A DNA stretch of 64,000 nt from Flavobacteriales bacterium (GTDB lineage: Bacteria; Bacteroidota; Bacteroidia; UBA10329), in NCBI GenBank assembly GCA_020635535.1, contig JACJZP010000004.1:124001-188000 (forward strand). The letters run 5' to 3'. How positions within the stretch are numbered: the stretch's first letter is position 1; each line of letters starts with the position of its first letter. Below the pieces are notes generated by a model that worked only from the letters and a program-made list of their open reading frames with translations, ran no database searches and was not told the DNA's origin. This document shows, one piece after another, positions 34,387 through 43,449 of this stretch. The position numbers were made by a program, and so were the translations under genes.

Positions 34387-35355
34387 TCACCAGCCCAATT
34401 CTTCAAATTTGATGCGTCTTGAAAACGCCACTTTGCCGCTCAATTTATGAGCTTGAAGAATAACTGTTTGATTCTTCCAATCAAACAGGAACATGCCGAA
34501 ATTCCTTCTCAGGTAGCGTGCAATACGGTACGGATTCTTCTCGATCATCACGTTATTGGCATGGGTCAGACCACTGCTGGTAAAATCATAGATCGGATAT
34601 GTCAGGTCTTCCCTTTTCAGCTCAGACAACTCTGCAAAATGGCGGTCACCGGATATGAAGATCACACCTCTTACGCCTGTTTCCTTTATCAACCTCAGCA
34701 TCCGCTCTCTCTCAGAAGGAAAGTGACCCCAAGTTTCAAATGGATGTCGGTCTGAAACAAATTGATACCCTGTTCCTACAAGAACAACTTTGGCCTTTGA
34801 ACTTCGAAACTCCTGCTCAAGCCAATTCCACTGTTCTTCACCAAGAACATCGCCATCCGTATCTCTGGCATCCCTGTGGTAGCGACAATCCAGCAGAATC
34901 ACCTTCACGGAGCTGTCTCCGGAGCCATAATCGTAACTGGTGTAAACCCCTTCTTGATTCCAGCGTGGGCTCTTGGCCGGTTCTTCAAAGAACTCCAGAA
35001 ATACCTGCTGGCTTTCTTTCTTTTTCGGGTACTCCTTACCTCCATCGTTCACGCCATAGTCATGGTCATCCCAAGTGGCTATTACGGGAACATTCTCCTT
35101 CAGATACCTGTAATTCTGATTATCTCCCAACTGTTGATACTTCTTACGCAGAACCTCCATGTCTTCTGTATCTCCGTAAATGTTGTCTCCCAGCCAGACC
35201 CACAGATCAGGGTGTTCGTCCACAATATTGTTCCAAATGAACTGCTCTCCCAACTGATGTCCGCAAGAACCGAAAGCAATTCTATGAACCGTTACCTGAG
35301 CCTCTACCGAATGAGTTAGAAGCAGGGCAAGCCAAAAAAATGTGAATCTTAGCAT
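34387..35355 (-). CDS. PhoD-like alkaline phosphatase family protein (copy 1)
   Basis: 322-aa secreted phosphodiesterase/phosphatase of the PhoD metallophosphoesterase family. Signal peptide MLRFTFFWLALLLTHSVEA-Q. Metal-binding motifs in order: IAFGSCGHQ, LWVWLGDNIYGD, IATWDDHDYGVND, LLDCRYHRD, FISGDRHFAEL, and YDFTSSGLTH. The mature protein begins directly at the catalytic domain, without the N-terminal Ig-like domain of B. subtilis PhoD. A second paralogue lies at 36809-37786 with the same layout, and the hydrolase gene sits between them. Substrate unknown. Confidence 0.9.
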   Translation of the reverse strand: MLRFTFFWLALLLTHSVEAQVTVHRIAFGSCGHQLGEQFIWNNIVDEHPDLWVWLGDNIYGDTEDMEVLRKKYQQLGDNQNYRYLKENVPVIATWDDHDYGVNDGGKEYPKKKESQQVFLEFFEEPAKSPRWNQEGVYTSYDYGSGDSSVKVILLDCRYHRDARDTDGDVLGEEQWNWLEQEFRSSKAKVVLVGTGYQFVSDRHPFETWGHFPSERERMLRLIKETGVRGVIFISGDRHFAELSELKREDLTYPIYDFTSSGLTHANNVMIEKNPYRIARYLRRNFGMFLFDWKNQTVILQAHKLSGKVAFSRRIKFEELGW

Positions 35356-35403
35356 GAAACAAAGTTGCTTTTATTTGTTTATGTTGCTCAAACACTTTAG
35401 GCC

Positions 35404-36738
35404 ATGAAAACACATTTGTTACTGGTAATTGTAGCGTTGACATCTGTCTTTACTGTTTCTGGACAACCATACAGTATAGGTTCCAGAACCATAACATTCA
35501 CGGATCCATCAAGAAGTAATCGGGCAATTGAGTGCGAGGTATATTATCCTGCCACCTCAGCTGGAAGCAACACACCATTCGCTGCTGGCCAATTTCCGCT
35601 GGTTGTAGTTGGGCATGGATTTTCCATGGCCGTAACCGCTTATCAGAACTGGTGGGAAGAGTTTGTACCACAGGGTTACATCTTCGCTCTTCCAACAACC
35701 GAAGGTGGTCTGTTCACCGTAAGTCATGGAGATTTTGGGCAGGATCTGGCCTTTGTGGCTTCAGAAATTCAAGCTGGCAATCAAAATGTATCATCGCCAT
35801 TCTATGGTAGCGTTAAAGAACGTACTGCAATAATGGGGCACAGCATGGGCGGTGGTGCCACCGTACTTGCGGCTTCCAATAACACGAGCATAGACTGTAT
35901 TGTAGGATTGGCCCCTGCCGAAACCGATCCATCTGCCGCATCCGCTGGTGCCAATGTCAGCGTGCCAGCCCTCATTCTTCATGGAAATGAAGACCAGGTA
36001 ACCCCCGAGGCCGACCATGCGCTTCTCATTTACAATGGTCTGGCATCTTCATGTAAGTACTATGCAAGAATTACCGAAGGTGCGCATTGCTTTTTCGCCA
36101 ATTACAACGTCTACTGTGCTATTGGCGAGATGAACATTGGTGATCTGACGCGCGAAGAACAGCAGCAACTGAGCTACGAATTGGTTGGGCCTTGGCTTGA
36201 TTATTTCTTGAATGACAACTGCGATGCATATGATGATTTCGTCACCGAAATAAATACCAACACTGATCTTGGAACCAACATATTGAACTGTACGAATGAT
36301 GCTCCAGTAATTGTGGACAATGCAGGAACGTTGGAGAGTGATGCGCAGGGCAATTACCAATGGTATCTTAATGGCGTGGAGATACCGAATGCTGACCAAC
36401 AAACGTATACCTACTCTCAAGCAGGAACGTATCAGGTTGGCACCACAAACTTGGGAAACTGCCCTATTCTTTCTAATGAGGTTGTTGTACAGATAACAGG
36501 AGTTGAGAGCATTCAACTGACCTTGCAGAGAAATACCCCCACACAGATCAGAATCAACTCCAATGCTACTTTATCCAATGTTCAAGCCGTTTGGTATGAC
36601 GTATCAGGAAGGGTGATTAAGACTGAAACGATTCAACCAAAAACGAACTCCATCGTGTTGGATAAACCAGATTTTCAAGGGGTTAAATTGTTGCAGATAA
36701 GCTCTGATCAGACGACTACCTCGTTCAAAGTGTTCTGA
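35404..36738 (+). CDS. secreted cutinase/PETase-like alpha/beta hydrolase with T9SS domain
   Basis: 444-aa exported hydrolase: signal peptide (residues 1-20), alpha/beta hydrolase (~21-275), an Ig-like domain (~300-365, QGNYQWYLNGVEIPNADQQTY) and a short T9SS type A C-terminal domain (~375-444). The hydrolase follows the bacterial cutinase/PET hydrolase pattern: PLVVVGHGF, YQNWWEEFVPQGY, nucleophile Ser147 in MGHSMGGGATVLAASNN, Asp197 in HGNEDQVTPE and His228 in EGAHCFF. In PETase the corresponding segments are WSMGGGGSL, ENDSIAP and GSHSC. The Trp after APQ in PETase is not conserved (GLAPAET here). An ester hydrolase is likely; polyester activity is a hypothesis. Confidence 0.85.
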   Translation: MKTHLLLVIVALTSVFTVSGQPYSIGSRTITFTDPSRSNRAIECEVYYPATSAGSNTPFAAGQFPLVVVGHGFSMAVTAYQNWWEEFVPQGYIFALPTTEGGLFTVSHGDFGQDLAFVASEIQAGNQNVSSPFYGSVKERTAIMGHSMGGGATVLAASNNTSIDCIVGLAPAETDPSAASAGANVSVPALILHGNEDQVTPEADHALLIYNGLASSCKYYARITEGAHCFFANYNVYCAIGEMNIGDLTREEQQQLSYELVGPWLDYFLNDNCDAYDDFVTEINTNTDLGTNILNCTNDAPVIVDNAGTLESDAQGNYQWYLNGVEIPNADQQTYTYSQAGTYQVGTTNLGNCPILSNEVVVQITGVESIQLTLQRNTPTQIRINSNATLSNVQAVWYDVSGRVIKTETIQPKTNSIVLDKPDFQGVKLLQISSDQTTTSFKVF

Positions 36739-36808
36739 ACAACAATGTCGTTATCCTAAACTTCTGATCGTTAGGTTACGGTACAGAGATAAAAAGTTCT
36801 GGCCCGCA

Positions 36809-37786
36809 TTACCAACCAAGCTCAGAGAATTTGATCTCTTGCTTGTACTTGGCCTTTCCTCGCTGATTGAATTCAGTGAAAATGAGCTTTTGGTCTTTCC
36901 AATCAAGCTCTACAAAACCGAAGTTATGTCGACCGTATCGGGAACTGTTTACCCGATACGGGTTCTTGTTCAGTCCCATTACGTTGTTCCCGTGTGTCAA
37001 CCCACTTGAGGTAAGATCGTAGATCGGGTAACTGACCTGGTCGTATTTTCTTTTCGATGTTTCCGCAAAATGGACATCACCGCTTATAAAGACCACTCCT
37101 TTCACTCCCGTCTTCCCTATCAACTCTAAAAGTCGCTCTTGCGATTTTGGAAACTTGTCCCAGTTCTCAAATGAAGGAACGGTTGCCACAAACTGAATGC
37201 TCGAACCTATGATATTGATCTTGGCATCCGAGTTTTTCAACTCATCTTCAAGCCAATTCCATTGATTCTCACCCAGCATATCACTTTCCGGCCCCGGGTC
37301 CTCGCGATTATAACGCGTATCCAGAAGGATGAATTTCACTTTTTGCTCACCCGACCCATATTCAAAACTGGTATAAACACCATCTCGCTTCCATCGGCTA
37401 TCATCGGCATCGGCTCCAAAGAATTTCAGGAATATTCCCTTGCTCTCCTCCTTCAACGGATAATGCATGCCGATGTCGTTGCTCCCAAAATCGTGGTCAT
37501 CCCAAGTTCCGATTGTCGGACACTTTTCCTTCAGCAAATTGTAATTCGAATTGGCGCTTAACTGAGCATATTTTTCACCCATCGACTTCCGCTTTCCACC
37601 TATGTCATTGTAGATGATATCGCCAAGCCAAACCCATAATTGAGGGTCTTTTGCAACAACACTCTTCCAAATGTTCTGCTTAGCAAACTGAAAGTTGCAA
37701 GACCCGAATGCAAAACGGTCTATCTGCTGACCGAAAACAGTTGTCGCAACGAGGAATAAAAGTGAAAAGGAAACCCAATTTTTCAT
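36809..37786 (-). CDS. PhoD-like alkaline phosphatase family protein (copy 2)
   Basis: 325-aa paralogue of the protein at 34387-35355, sharing nearly all blocks: FAFGSCNFQ, LWVWLGDIIYND, IGTWDDHDFGSND, LLDTRYNRED, DMLGENQWNWLEDEL, FISGDVHFAE, and YDLTSSGLTHGNNVM. It has an N-terminal signal peptide (MKNWVSFSLLFLVATTVFG-Q). Both copies end with FxELGW. It is transcribed from a well-formed promoter whose -7 box lies 6 bases before the ATG. Probably a duplication product with a diverged substrate range. Confidence 0.9.
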   Translation of the reverse strand: MKNWVSFSLLFLVATTVFGQQIDRFAFGSCNFQFAKQNIWKSVVAKDPQLWVWLGDIIYNDIGGKRKSMGEKYAQLSANSNYNLLKEKCPTIGTWDDHDFGSNDIGMHYPLKEESKGIFLKFFGADADDSRWKRDGVYTSFEYGSGEQKVKFILLDTRYNREDPGPESDMLGENQWNWLEDELKNSDAKINIIGSSIQFVATVPSFENWDKFPKSQERLLELIGKTGVKGVVFISGDVHFAETSKRKYDQVSYPIYDLTSSGLTHGNNVMGLNKNPYRVNSSRYGRHNFGFVELDWKDQKLIFTEFNQRGKAKYKQEIKFSELGW

Positions 37787-37791
37787 GCTGA

Positions 37792-37820
37792 CAAATGTAG
37801 CCTGTGCAACAAGCTATCAA
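37792..37820 (-). promoter_or_regulatory. promoter of phoD-like copy 2 (TTG-18-TACATTTG)
   Basis: Minus strand TTG at 37818-37820, 18-bp spacer, TACATTTG at 37792-37799. The -7 box ends 5 bases before the ATG at 37786, so the transcript would be leaderless or nearly so. Confidence 0.72.
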
Positions 37821-37837
37821 TGGCCGAGCAGAAAACT

Positions 37838-38995
37838 TTACAGTTTCACAAACTGCTCCACGTCTTTCTTGGTGATTGTCTTTCCTGAGAGGATTACCAA
37901 GCGTTCAACCACGTTACGCAGTTCGCGGATGTTGCCTGTCCAGTTGTAATCTTGAAGTTCTTTGATGGCAGCATCTTCAATCTCCTTTTTTGCCACTCCC
38001 TGCTCCTCACATATCATTCCAAGGAAATGGTCAACGAGCAGCGGAATGTCGTCCTTTCTGTCGTTGAGCGCAGGAACCTGAATCAGAATCACTCCTAAAC
38101 GGTGATAAAGGTCTTCACGGAAATTACCAGCCTCAATCTCTTTTTTCAGGTCTTTATTGGTTGCCGCAACCACACGAACATCCACCTGAATCTCCTTCTC
38201 GCCCCCAACTCTGGTGATCTTACTCTCCTGCAACGCACGCAGCACTTTGGCCTGCGCAGAAAGACTCATATCTCCAATTTCATCCAAGAAAAGCGTTCCT
38301 CCTGTGGCGGTTTCAAAGTTTCCTTTCTTCTGCTTAATGGCAGATGTAAACGCACCTTTTTCGTGTCCGAACAGTTCGCTTTCAATCAATTCAGAAGGAA
38401 TGGCTGCGCAGTTTACCTCCACCATTGGGCCGTCTGAACGGCTACTTTTTTCGTGCAAGGCACGCGCCACCAATTCCTTACCCGTTCCGTTAGGGCCAGT
38501 AATAAGAACGCGGGCATCGGTAGGCGCCACTTTCTCAATCATATCCTTAACCTTGGCGATGCCGGCTGACTCACCGATCATTTCATAGTTCTTACTGACC
38601 TTTTTGCGCAGTTTCTTGGTCTCCGCAACAATCTCGGTCCTATCCAACGCGTTGCGCACCGAAACCAATAATCGGTTCAGATCGAGCGGTTTGGGAATGT
38701 AATCGTAGGCCCCCGTTTTCAGCAGGTCAACTGCCGTTTCAATATCTCCATGGCCAGAGATCATCACAACGGGCGTATCCGGTGCAAGCAGCATAATACG
38801 GTCGAGCACCTCATTACCGTCCATTTTTGGCATTTTGATGTCGCAGAGAATCACGTCATACTTGCCGCCTTTTACCTTCACCACACCAGAAAGACCATCT
38901 TCTGCCTCGTCAACTTCAAACTTCTCGTATTCAAGAATTTCGCGTATCGCGTTGCGGATACTTCGCTCGTCATCAATGATCAAAACCTTAGGCAT
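37838..38995 (-). CDS. sigma-54-dependent response regulator lacking a Fis domain
   Basis: 385-aa NtrC-like activator. A receiver domain (~1-120) has KVLIIDDE and phospho-acceptor Asp52 in VILCDIKMPKMDG. A AAA+ domain (~145-370) has Walker A GPNGTGKELVARAL, the sigma-54 loop GAFTSA, Walker B GGTLFLDEIGD and the sensor segment NIRELRNVVERL. The protein stops ~15 residues later (KDVEQFVKL), so the usual C-terminal Fis helix-turn-helix is missing. I chose ATG 38995 because the family starts at MPKVLIIDDE. No histidine kinase is adjacent. Last gene of the grpE-dnaJ-ABC-ppx run. Confidence 0.9.
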   Translation of the reverse strand: MPKVLIIDDERSIRNAIREILEYEKFEVDEAEDGLSGVVKVKGGKYDVILCDIKMPKMDGNEVLDRIMLLAPDTPVVMISGHGDIETAVDLLKTGAYDYIPKPLDLNRLLVSVRNALDRTEIVAETKKLRKKVSKNYEMIGESAGIAKVKDMIEKVAPTDARVLITGPNGTGKELVARALHEKSSRSDGPMVEVNCAAIPSELIESELFGHEKGAFTSAIKQKKGNFETATGGTLFLDEIGDMSLSAQAKVLRALQESKITRVGGEKEIQVDVRVVAATNKDLKKEIEAGNFREDLYHRLGVILIQVPALNDRKDDIPLLVDHFLGMICEEQGVAKKEIEDAAIKELQDYNWTGNIRELRNVVERLVILSGKTITKKDVEQFVKL

Positions 38996-39039
38996 GGTGG
39001 TGAGTTTTAAGTGTTTCCAAAAATAGAAAGCGAGACGGA

Positions 39040-39972
39040 TCAGATACGGTGATCCATAACCCGATGAAGCACGCCTTCTTTCAACGCGTAGCTTGAAAGC
39101 AATAACCTTTCCAAACTGCATTTCTGCATGACCCATTGCACCATGTACGAGGCCAAGTGGATGGTATCCACTCGCATTTCAACGAGGCCGGGAATTGCCT
39201 TTCTCGTGTTGTAATCGTAAGTGATAAGACGCTCGTGTAGTTCTTTCAATTCCTGAAGGTCGAATTCCTCACTAACCACAGAGCTGGCCAATCTTGAGAT
39301 TCCCTTCTCGGCCCAGATCATTTCCATGAAACTGTCAAAACTACCAGATGAGCCGATCAAGGTCCGTACCCCGAACTTCTTACAGTTGGCAATCAGCTCC
39401 GCTAACTCCTTTTCGAAAAGTTGATTAAGGCTTTCAATATCAATTGGCTGAACAGGATCGTTCGGTTCGAGCATTTGCAACACCCGCGAAATGCCCAACA
39501 GGTAACTTTTTTTCCAGAGCACGCCATTCTCATCTGCAATGATGAATTCGGTACTGCCACCGCCAATGTCCATTATGACCATCGGTTCTTCCTCGAATTT
39601 CACTGCGAGGTCAACACCTTCGTAAATCAACTGTGCCTCTTCATCGCCATCAATCACATTTATGTCCAAACCGAGTTCGGATTTCACTTCCTCAACGAAG
39701 ACATGACCGTTGGATGTGCTTCGAATTCCAGAAGTCGCGAAAGCAAACGTCTTATCACATTTATGCTCGGAAATGATTTCCAGATATTCGCCCAACGCCT
39801 TTTTACCACGCGCCATTGGCTCTGGCTGAAGCAAGCCTTTGGTCATGGCTCCCTCTCCGATCTTAACCGCAATTTTGGTATTAAAAACCGATTGATGATG
39901 ACGATTTTCGTCCACATCCACAATCAGCAGATTGAAGGTATTTGTGCCAAGGTCGATTACAGCTACGCGCAT
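39040..39972 (-). CDS. Ppx/GppA phosphatase family protein
   Basis: 310-aa exopolyphosphatase/guanosine pentaphosphate phosphatase family protein of the ASKHA fold. N-terminal VAVIDLGTNTFNLLIVD (phosphate 1 motif), ATSGIRSTSNG, catalytic region VIDGDEEAQLIYEGV, and phosphate 2 motif MDIGGGSTEFIIAD. The short length means no C-terminal HD domain, typical of the short Ppx/GppA type in Bacteroidota. It would remove terminal phosphates from polyphosphate or pppGpp in the cytosol. Starts 4 bases after the ABC permease gene. Confidence 0.9.
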   Translation of the reverse strand: MRVAVIDLGTNTFNLLIVDVDENRHHQSVFNTKIAVKIGEGAMTKGLLQPEPMARGKKALGEYLEIISEHKCDKTFAFATSGIRSTSNGHVFVEEVKSELGLDINVIDGDEEAQLIYEGVDLAVKFEEEPMVIMDIGGGSTEFIIADENGVLWKKSYLLGISRVLQMLEPNDPVQPIDIESLNQLFEKELAELIANCKKFGVRTLIGSSGSFDSFMEMIWAEKGISRLASSVVSEEFDLQELKELHERLITYDYNTRKAIPGLVEMRVDTIHLASYMVQWVMQKCSLERLLLSSYALKEGVLHRVMDHRI

Positions 39973-39976
39973 CGGC

Positions 39977-41326
39977 TCAATGATAAACCAGCCACTTCCA
40001 AAGCTCTTTGTATGTGATCTTCTTTCCGTACATCAGAATGCCAGTTCGGTAAATGCGGCCGGCCAGCCAAGTGGTGGCAATGAACCCGGCCACAAGAAGC
40101 GCCATCGATAGGGCAATTTCCCAATATGGAACTCCGAATGGAATCCGCACCATCATGATAATGGGCGATGTGAATGGAATCATGGAAAGCCAAAAAGACA
40201 TGGTACTTTCCGGGTTGTTGATGACCACTTGCGCCATCACAAACGAGAAAATAATCGGAATGGTGATGGGCAACATGAATTGCTGCGTGTCTGCTTCATT
40301 ATCCACAGCCGAACCAACTGCCGCAAAAAGTGCACTATAAATCAAGTATCCTCCAAGGAAATAGAAAAGGAAACTTCCAAGAATTACCGGAAAGTCAATG
40401 AGGTCAATATTGCTGAACAGTTCGTTCACGGCTGCTTCGTTCAACTTGGCTTCTGCAATTTCTTCAGACTCTGGAGCCAAAGATTGGCTTCTCGACATGG
40501 CTTCTTCAATACTTGTTCCTTTTTCCTGCTTCGCAAAATGCTGTTGAACCAATGTCTGGCTACCCGAAATAAGTGTTGAAGACAAAACCACCCACAACAA
40601 GAATTGCGTGAGACCCACCAAAGCGATTCCGATGATCTTACCCATCATCAACTCAAACGGTCTTACGGATGAGATGATAACCTCGATGATACGGTTGGTC
40701 TTTTCTTCAATTACACCGCGCATAACCTGCACTCCGTAAAGGAAAATGAACATGTAAATGAGGATGCCGCTGAATAGCCCAACAACCATACTGAGTTCGG
40801 TGTTGGCCTTGCTCTCCTCTCCTACTTCATCAAGCTTGGTGGTAACCAAGGTAATGTTGGTTTTGGCAGCTTCAATCGTTGCCTGATTGATGCCCGATTT
40901 CGCCAACTTGAACGTTTCGATGTCGTTTTCGAGCGTGTTTTCGATATAACGGATGACGTTTATGCCCGGCTGTTTATCGTAGATCAACTGCACACCCGCT
41001 GGCGTGCTAATGATCTTTTTATGGATGAAAAGCACCGCGTCAATATCCTCACTGCCCATCATGCGGCTCTTTGCACTGTCAAGCGGTAGGCCATATTCCG
41101 GAAAGTGGAAATGGATCTTCTCCGTATCCTCCATCCGCTCATGAAAGAGCATACTATCGTCAATAACAAGAATGTTGGCATCATCTTCTTCATTCATAGC
41201 CAACCAGACAGGTACAATGAAGAGAGCCGCCATTAGCACAGGGCCAAGAATGGTCATGATAATGAACGACTTCTTGCGAACCCGTGTCAGGTACTCTCGC
41301 TGTATGATCAGTCCGATCTTGCTCAT
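39977..41326 (-). CDS. ABC-2 type exporter permease (NatB-like)
   Basis: 449-aa permease with one N-terminal membrane helix (KSFIIMTILGPVLMAALFIVPVWLAM), a ~150-residue extracytoplasmic domain, and five or six C-terminal helices (~180-440), for example FLFYFLGGYLIYSALFAAVGSAVD and FVMAQVVINNPESTMSFWLSMIP. This is the ABC-2/NatB layout associated with export of Na+ or other toxic ions or compounds. The start overlaps the stop of the ATPase gene by 4 bases, so the pair forms one transporter. Substrate inferred by family only. Confidence 0.88.
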   Translation of the reverse strand: MSKIGLIIQREYLTRVRKKSFIIMTILGPVLMAALFIVPVWLAMNEEDDANILVIDDSMLFHERMEDTEKIHFHFPEYGLPLDSAKSRMMGSEDIDAVLFIHKKIISTPAGVQLIYDKQPGINVIRYIENTLENDIETFKLAKSGINQATIEAAKTNITLVTTKLDEVGEESKANTELSMVVGLFSGILIYMFIFLYGVQVMRGVIEEKTNRIIEVIISSVRPFELMMGKIIGIALVGLTQFLLWVVLSSTLISGSQTLVQQHFAKQEKGTSIEEAMSRSQSLAPESEEIAEAKLNEAAVNELFSNIDLIDFPVILGSFLFYFLGGYLIYSALFAAVGSAVDNEADTQQFMLPITIPIIFSFVMAQVVINNPESTMSFWLSMIPFTSPIIMMVRIPFGVPYWEIALSMALLVAGFIATTWLAGRIYRTGILMYGKKITYKELWKWLVYH

Positions 41327-42267
41327 GCCATCTGTTTTTCACGGTTATACCGTTCCACCGCCTCGATGAAAATATCGTTCATACTTGGAATAACTTCATG
41401 GAATCCGGTCACTTCAATGCTTCGCATGATGTTTCCAAGCAATTGGTTGGTGGTTGCACCATTTACCAGTTTGACCCGTGCAGAAAGCGCGCCTTCGTCA
41501 CTGTCATGATTGAGCAATTCTCCGTACGTACCAAGCGAGTTGCCAAGGTCCATCATGGAGCCTTTGAATTCAATATCGTAGGTCTGCGTTCTGAATCGGT
41601 TGCGAATCTCACCCACCTCACCATCAAGAATAACGCGTGAATTGTTGATGAGCGCAATGTGGTCGCACAGTTCCTCTACCGAGCCCATGTTGTGGGTTGA
41701 GAAAATGATGGTTGTTCCTTTCTTTTTCAGTTCAAGGATCTCAGATTTAATAAGGTTTGTGTTTATCGGATCGAAACCACTGAAGGGTTCATCCAAAATC
41801 AACAGTTCTGGCTCGTGAAGTACGGTTACAATGAACTGCACCTTCTGCGCCATTCCCTTTGAAAGCTCTTCCACTTTCTTGTGCCACCAAGCTTCAATTC
41901 CAAACTTCTCGAACCAATACTTGAGTCGTTGAAGGGCATCTTTTTTCGTCAGTCCCTTAAGTTGGCAGAGGTACAATGCCTGCTCCCCGACCTTCATCTT
42001 CTTATACAGACCACGCTCTTCTGGCAAGTAACCTATCTGGTGAAGATGTTTCTGCTCCAATCGCTCACCATTGAACCAAAGGCTTCCAGTGTCTGGCCCG
42101 GTGATCTGATTGATGATGCGGATGAACGTGGTCTTCCCAGCACCATTTGGCCCAAGTAGTCCGAAAATGGAACCCTTTGGCACCTCAATGCTTATGTTTT
42201 CAATTGCGACATGGCCAGCATAGGCCTTGCTCACATTCTCTGCACGAAAAATCGGTGTTTGACTCAA
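41323..42267 (-). CDS. ABC transporter ATP-binding protein (NatA-like)
   Basis: 314-aa ATPase of the NatA/ABC-2 group. Walker A is GLLGPNGAGKTT (~residues 34-45), followed by the Q-loop ITGPDTGSLWFNG, signature VEELSKGMAQKVQF, Walker B LLILDEPFSGFDPIN and the His switch FSTHNMGS. The ~80-residue C-terminal extension is typical of this subgroup. Start is TTG at 42267 (MSQTPIFRAENVSKAYAGH). It is coupled to the permease gene and 15 bases downstream of dnaJ. Confidence 0.92.
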   Translation of the reverse strand: MSQTPIFRAENVSKAYAGHVAIENISIEVPKGSIFGLLGPNGAGKTTFIRIINQITGPDTGSLWFNGERLEQKHLHQIGYLPEERGLYKKMKVGEQALYLCQLKGLTKKDALQRLKYWFEKFGIEAWWHKKVEELSKGMAQKVQFIVTVLHEPELLILDEPFSGFDPINTNLIKSEILELKKKGTTIIFSTHNMGSVEELCDHIALINNSRVILDGEVGEIRNRFRTQTYDIEFKGSMMDLGNSLGTYGELLNHDSDEGALSARVKLVNGATTNQLLGNIMRSIEVTGFHEVIPSMNDIFIEAVERYNREKQMA

Positions 42268-42282
42268 AGCGGCTAAGCGTTC

Positions 42283-43437
42283 TTAATTGTGAAAGTAATC
42301 TTTCATTTTATCGAAGAAACTCTTCTCGCCCTTTCCTGGATCGGGCTGGAAATTCTCTGAAGAGCGCAGTTTCTCCAACACCGCCTTTTCTTCTTTGCTC
42401 AGCTTTTTCGGGATCCAAACGTTCGTGTGTACAAGGATATCACCCTTCTGTCCGTAATCAAGATCTGGTAGTCCTTTACCACGTAAACGAAGCAATTTTC
42501 CGCTCTGCGTTCCTGCATCTACCTTGATGCGCGCCTTGCCTTCAATGGTCGGCACTTCTACCGTTGTACCCAATGCCGCATCTACAAAACTGATGTAAAG
42601 CTCGTAGTGCAGATTACTTCCATCGCGTTTCAGGAACGGATGTTCTTCTTCCTCTACCAACACGATCAGATCACCAGGAACACCACCCTTAGCACCAGCA
42701 TTTCCTTTTCCACGAACAGATAGCTGCATCTCGTTTCCAACTCCTGCTGGAATTTTCACTTCGATCACCTCCTCTCCTTTCACAATTCCATCGCCATAGC
42801 AAGCGGTGCATTTGTGGGCAATGGTACTTCCTTGTCCATTACAGGAAGGACATGTAGATGAGGTCTGCATCTGACCCAAAGGCGTGTTCATGACACGGGT
42901 AACCTGTCCGCGACCACCGCAAGTTTGACAAGTGCTCATATGGCCATCTTCTGCCCCTGTACCGCTACACTTTTTACAACTAACGTATTTGTTGACCTTC
43001 AACTTTTTGGTAACGCCATTGGCCACTTCGTCCAGCGTAAGCTTGACGCGTACACGCAGATTTGAACCACGGTTGACCCGTGTTCTACGGCCACCTCCAC
43101 CACCAAATCCGCCTCCGAAAGCACCACCGAAAATATCTCCGAATTGGCTGAAGATGTCATCCATGGACATGCCTCCACCTCCGAAGCCTCCACCTCCAAA
43201 ACCACCGTTATTGCCCATTCCGGCATGACCGAACTGGTCGTAACGTTGCTTCTTTTCGGCATTGCTCAATACTTCGTAAGCCTCAGCGGCTTCCTTGAAT
43301 TTCTCCTCAGCATCAGCATCATCCGGGTTCTTATCCGGATGGTATTTCACGGCCATCTTGCGGTAGGCCTTCTTTATCTCTTCGGGAGACGCGCCTTTGC
43401 CAACTCCCAACACATCATAATAGTCTCGTTTTGCCAT
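42283..43437 (-). CDS. dnaJ: chaperone DnaJ
   Basis: 384-aa Hsp40 co-chaperone that stimulates DnaK ATPase. J domain with HPD (KYHPDKNPDDADAEE, residues ~31-45), a Gly/Phe-rich linker GFGGGGFGGGG (~75-115), then four zinc motifs of the C-x2-C-x-G-x-G type (CKKCSGTG, CQTCGGRG, CPSCNGQG, CTACYGDG). The C-terminal peptide-binding domain includes GDLIVLVEEEEHPFLKRDG. It follows grpE by 12 bases and is complete. Confidence 0.98.
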   Translation of the reverse strand: MAKRDYYDVLGVGKGASPEEIKKAYRKMAVKYHPDKNPDDADAEEKFKEAAEAYEVLSNAEKKQRYDQFGHAGMGNNGGFGGGGFGGGGMSMDDIFSQFGDIFGGAFGGGFGGGGGRRTRVNRGSNLRVRVKLTLDEVANGVTKKLKVNKYVSCKKCSGTGAEDGHMSTCQTCGGRGQVTRVMNTPLGQMQTSSTCPSCNGQGSTIAHKCTACYGDGIVKGEEVIEVKIPAGVGNEMQLSVRGKGNAGAKGGVPGDLIVLVEEEEHPFLKRDGSNLHYELYISFVDAALGTTVEVPTIEGKARIKVDAGTQSGKLLRLRGKGLPDLDYGQKGDILVHTNVWIPKKLSKEEKAVLEKLRSSENFQPDPGKGEKSFFDKMKDYFHN

Positions 43438-43449
43438 GATTCTATCTAC

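Noticed and set aside
38996..39136. N-terminal 47-residue extension of the sigma-54 regulator
   Set aside because: Runs antisense into the ppx 3' end; receiver domains start at MPKVLIIDDE.
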